Virus record (IMG/VR): IMGVR_UViG_3300025849_000103
Coordinates: 1-35,534 of that record
Strand: one strand, 5' to 3'
Length of the DNA stretch: 35,534 nucleotides
From: a virus
Position numbers and translations under genes: made by a program. Shown here piece by piece: positions 33,333 through 35,534 of this stretch. How positions within the stretch are numbered: the first letter of the stretch is position 1; every line of letters starts with the position of its first letter. The notes beneath the pieces were generated by a model that saw nothing but the letters and a program-made list of their open reading frames with translations, was not told where the DNA came from and searched no databases.

Positions 33333-33528
33333 ACTTGATGATATCCGCAGACTAGCAGGCATAAACGAATTCAAAGGATACTCAGCTTATGAAGGTTCTA
33401 ACATAAGCGTGACAGGTACAGAAAAACGCCAAATAGAACGTGAGAATAATATACAGCCGGGCACTGACGAATGGTTTAAGCTATGGTTTAGTCGTCCTTA
33501 TTGGAAAGGCCAGGAGTACCCAAAATGA
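33322..33528 (+). CDS. Small conserved hypothetical protein
   Basis: This 68-aa product begins TDELDDIRRLAGINEFKGY, a phrase recognisable from other T4-like marine phage proteins. A NIQPGTDEWFKLWFSRPYW end holds several aromatic residues. The GINE|F sequence would fit a gp21-type cleavage, although it is not at the very N-terminus. The function is unknown. It overlaps the next start by four bases (ATGA). Confidence 0.6.
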   Translation: MTDELDDIRRLAGINEFKGYSAYEGSNISVTGTEKRQIERENNIQPGTDEWFKLWFSRPYWKGQEYPK

Positions 33529-34061
33529 AGATTAGAGATATTGCCGAAAGCGTAGGTAGAATTGTAAAAGGTGTTAACACAACGCCAGACGTAGGTGTGA
33601 ATCAAACCAGTATCGAAGCAGGTAAGTTTGGAAACAAAGTAGACAAAGATGGACGTCCTCCTACATTAAGCACTAAAGTAAAAGGCAAAAGCACAAACGT
33701 ATTATTCAACTTAGGACTTACAGAAGGCATCAAACTACGTTTAGAACGTGACAAAGACATAGATGTACTACACATCATGGATACCAAAGACACGCAACGT
33801 ATTGAAGTACGTGGCAAAAAAGGCTACGAAAGCGACGGCTATGATTCAAGAGATAAACTTCATCAAGTTTTAGACCGTGTAGGAAAAGCAGCAAACATAA
33901 GCGACTTAATGAATGGTGATATAGTTCATATCAATCCAAACCATCCACAAGGCACTAGAGCAATACGCACAGCTAGAGATGTATTACAAACCGAGCAAAA
34001 AAGATACACAGCATACGAACGGGCTCTTATCGAAGGAGGGCATAATTTAGATGAGATTTAG
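33525..34061 (+). CDS. Protein with leader and a duplicated domain (paralogue A)
   Basis: The start at 33525 is preferred: AGGAG lies 8 bases upstream and ATGA overlaps the previous stop. The 178-aa product opens MKIRDIAES, fitting the leader pattern with a cut after IAE. After a ~50-residue linker comes a domain (NVLFNLGLTEGIKLRLERD ... IEVRGKKGYES ... LHQVLDRVGKA ... VHINPNHPQG) that recurs in the next gene. It is probably a beta/alpha fold of unknown function. The next gene overlaps by 11 bases. Confidence 0.65.
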   Translation: MKIRDIAESVGRIVKGVNTTPDVGVNQTSIEAGKFGNKVDKDGRPPTLSTKVKGKSTNVLFNLGLTEGIKLRLERDKDIDVLHIMDTKDTQRIEVRGKKGYESDGYDSRDKLHQVLDRVGKAANISDLMNGDIVHINPNHPQGTRAIRTARDVLQTEQKRYTAYERALIEGGHNLDEI

Positions 34062-35226
34062 AGAAATTACAGAAGCACTAGATAATCCTTATCCGTTTAA
34101 TTTACAAGGTCCAGGTCCATCGCATAATTTTGCAGCAACAGCAGAAACGCCAAACGGTGTGTTAAGAATGGATTTCCAAGATGATAACTATGACCAATTT
34201 ACTATTGATTTTGCAGTTGGTAAGAGCATGGGCAAAACAGATGCAGGCGATGAGTTTAGAGTGTTTGCTACTGTAGTAGCAATGATGACAGAGTGGATCA
34301 ACACAGTGGGCATCGAACACGTAGAAAGTTTTGACTTTGATGCTAACAGAGATGAACATGCTAGTGATGGTAGAGCAAAACTGTATGCTAGATTTGCTAA
34401 AAAACTTGCTAGCCAACTAAATTGGAAGTTAGAACAAAGTACTACGGCAAATCGTAGCACCGAATTTTTCAAACTAACTAACCCTAAACCAGTGCCACGT
34501 GATGGTAGTCATTGGGACGACTTAGAAGATAATCCAGATTTAGAAGAAAACGTTGCCGATGGTAAGAAAAAAGGCAAAAGCAGACCCGGGCAGGATAAGA
34601 AAGAAACTGCTAAATTGTTCCCTATGAACAAAGACGGCAAGCCTAAGCCACTAAACAACAAAGCTGCTAAGAATTCAAACCCTAATACACTGTTTAATCT
34701 AGGTTTAGCAGAGTCGGTACTTGTAAAACTAGAGCGTGATAAGCGTAATGATATTTATGTACTACACATGGTAGACAACAAAGACAAGCACAGAGTAGAA
34801 TTACGTGGCGAAAAAGGATACGAGTCTGGAAACTATAACCAGCATGACCGCTTACATCAAGTATTAGACGGGTTAGGCAAAGCAGTTGACCTTGGCGCAC
34901 TGTTTGCTGGTGAAACTGTTAGTGTAAATCCGCATCACCCCGACGGGGAACAAGCACTAAATGTAGCTAAGGCTGTTATGACCAATGAAGCAAAAGGACC
35001 TTGCCCTGTAACAGGCGAAGCTGTTTGTAAATGCGACAAAGTTGATGAAAACTTTGCTGATGGTAAGAAAAAAGGCAAAAGCAAACCAGGGCGTGTAAAG
35101 AAAAGCGGCGCTAGTTGTAACGGTTCAGTAACTGACCTACGTAAAAGAGCAAAAAAATACTCAGGTGAACGTGGTAAAATGTATCACTGGTGTGCTAATA
35201 TGAAATCTGGGAGGAAGAAAAAATGA
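34051..35226 (+). CDS. Multidomain protein with leader and duplicated domain (paralogue B)
   Basis: This 391-aa protein opens MRFREITEALDNP (leader with a cut after ITE). It has an N-terminal domain (~12-150), then an ADGKKKGKS[RK]PG basic linker present twice (near residues 169-180 and 333-344). Between them lies a domain (~208-315) homologous to the 178-aa neighbour. At the end is the basic SCNGSVTDLRKRAKKYSGER ... MYHWCANMKSG module, with two Cys, common in T4-like marine phage proteins. The basic tail may contact DNA. The function is unknown. Confidence 0.65.
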   Translation: MRFREITEALDNPYPFNLQGPGPSHNFAATAETPNGVLRMDFQDDNYDQFTIDFAVGKSMGKTDAGDEFRVFATVVAMMTEWINTVGIEHVESFDFDANRDEHASDGRAKLYARFAKKLASQLNWKLEQSTTANRSTEFFKLTNPKPVPRDGSHWDDLEDNPDLEENVADGKKKGKSRPGQDKKETAKLFPMNKDGKPKPLNNKAAKNSNPNTLFNLGLAESVLVKLERDKRNDIYVLHMVDNKDKHRVELRGEKGYESGNYNQHDRLHQVLDGLGKAVDLGALFAGETVSVNPHHPDGEQALNVAKAVMTNEAKGPCPVTGEAVCKCDKVDENFADGKKKGKSKPGRVKKSGASCNGSVTDLRKRAKKYSGERGKMYHWCANMKSGRKKK

Positions 35227-35462
35227 GCGATACTATAACTAAAATTAAACAAGTAATAGCAGAGGCGTTAAATCAAGACGTAGAAAATTTAACAGAAGCT
35301 GCCAGCTTTGTAGACGACTTAGGTGCTGATAGTTTAAGTACTGTTGAGCTTGTAATAGCACTTGAAGAAGCGTTCGACATTAGCATAGACGACGATAATG
35401 CCGAAGGTATTATAACCGTTGGTGATACTATTCGTTATGTCACCGAAGCGATCGGAGAATAA
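35223..35462 (+). CDS. acpP: Acyl carrier protein
   Basis: This 79-aa protein is a full-length ACP (E. coli AcpP 78 aa). The DLGADSLSTVELV motif holds Ser37, the 4'-phosphopantetheine attachment site, and the surface is acidic (IALEEAFDISIDDDNAEGI), as in AcpP. It would shuttle fatty-acyl groups after activation by a host holo-ACP synthase. It overlaps the upstream stop (ATGA), so it is translationally coupled inside the cargo-like operon, and a partial leader gene follows. Its role in infection is unknown; phage ACPs are uncommon. Confidence 0.92.
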   Translation: MSDTITKIKQVIAEALNQDVENLTEAASFVDDLGADSLSTVELVIALEEAFDISIDDDNAEGIITVGDTIRYVTEAIGE

Positions 35463-35463
35463 A

Positions 35464-35534
35464 ATGAGAATAAAAGAAATAATCGAAACTGCTACTGTAG
35501 GTGGCACAAGCGCAGGCGGAATAACACCTATAGC
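35464..35534 (+). CDS. Partial gene with leader MRIKEIIET (3'-truncated by the window)
   Basis: An open reading frame begins at 35464, one base after the ACP stop, and runs off the window. It encodes MRIKEIIETATVGGTSAGG and onward, the fifth copy of the leader (M-R/K-...-I-x-E with a cut after IIE). The TVGGTSAGGI stretch resembles the starts of some T4-like marine phage proteins. The product is unknown because only 23 residues are visible. Confidence 0.7.
   Translation, partial: MRIKEIIETATVGGTSAGGITPI

Noticed and set aside
33501-33524. Upstream ATG for paralogue A (33525)
   Set aside because: It lies deep inside the upstream gene with no ribosome site; the ATG at 33525 has AGGAG at proper spacing, a 4-base ATGA overlap and the leader pattern.
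35223-35280. Capsid-targeting leader on the acyl carrier protein (VIAE|A in the first helix)
   Set aside because: The same helix-I sequence pattern occurs in ordinary bacterial ACPs, so the match is explained by the ACP family; cutting there would destroy the fold.

Overview
This window is a piece of a tailed-phage genome of the marine T4-like myovirus type. It is gene-dense, nearly all genes lie on the + strand, gaps are short, stop/start overlaps are common, and G+C is roughly 40% by eye. Phage hallmarks include a T4 gp44-type clamp loader, a GroES-type co-chaperonin in the role of T4 gp31, PhoH, MazG, a spanin pair, many repetitive fibre proteins and T4-like late promoter octamers. A 7Fe ferredoxin and a DUF1289 protein, both of proteobacterial type, suggest a proteobacterial host, perhaps an alphaproteobacterium; there are no photosynthesis genes. 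The host assignment is inference.

Layout. (1) 1-6662: tail-fibre/baseplate-type structural genes, with AATAAATA or GATAAATA late-promoter-like octamers in front of several. (2) 6662-14275: small genes plus replication and nucleotide metabolism: a PolIII-alpha-like fragment, a GroES-like protein, MazG, a NADAR-family protein, clamp loader gp44, thymidine kinase, an MTA/SAH nucleosidase-like protein, ferredoxin, dihydrofolate reductase and thymidylate synthase. A sigma70-like promoter lies inside an inverted repeat in front of mazG. (3) 14272-14952: phoH, the only convincing minus-strand gene, with its own TATAAATA promoter. (4) 15075-21928: two late conserved proteins, an i-spanin/o-spanin pair, a short GTG-start DUF1289 gene, a thermonuclease-like protein, an EF-hand membrane protein, a DnaJ-like protein and ClpA. 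(5) 21946-30130: a second fibre block ending in a 1656-aa fibre protein with a compositionally mosaic tip, closed by a terminator hairpin. (6) 30174-35534: a late operon of accessory proteins. Five of them begin with a short M-x-x-x-[EDQ]-[IL]-x-x-E leader resembling the T4 capsid-targeting sequence cleaved by the gp21 prohead protease. The operon also holds a nucleotidylyltransferase fused to a hydrophobic domain, and an acyl carrier protein.

How the parts fit together. The middle block would redirect host nucleotide, folate, SAM-by-product and redox chemistry toward phage DNA synthesis. The chaperone and protease genes (GroES-like, DnaJ-like, ClpA) would retune host protein folding and turnover. 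The late octamers drive virion and lysis genes. The last operon may encode cargo packaged into the head and delivered to the next host; this is the most interesting hypothesis from the window and is supported only by leader-sequence pattern and context.
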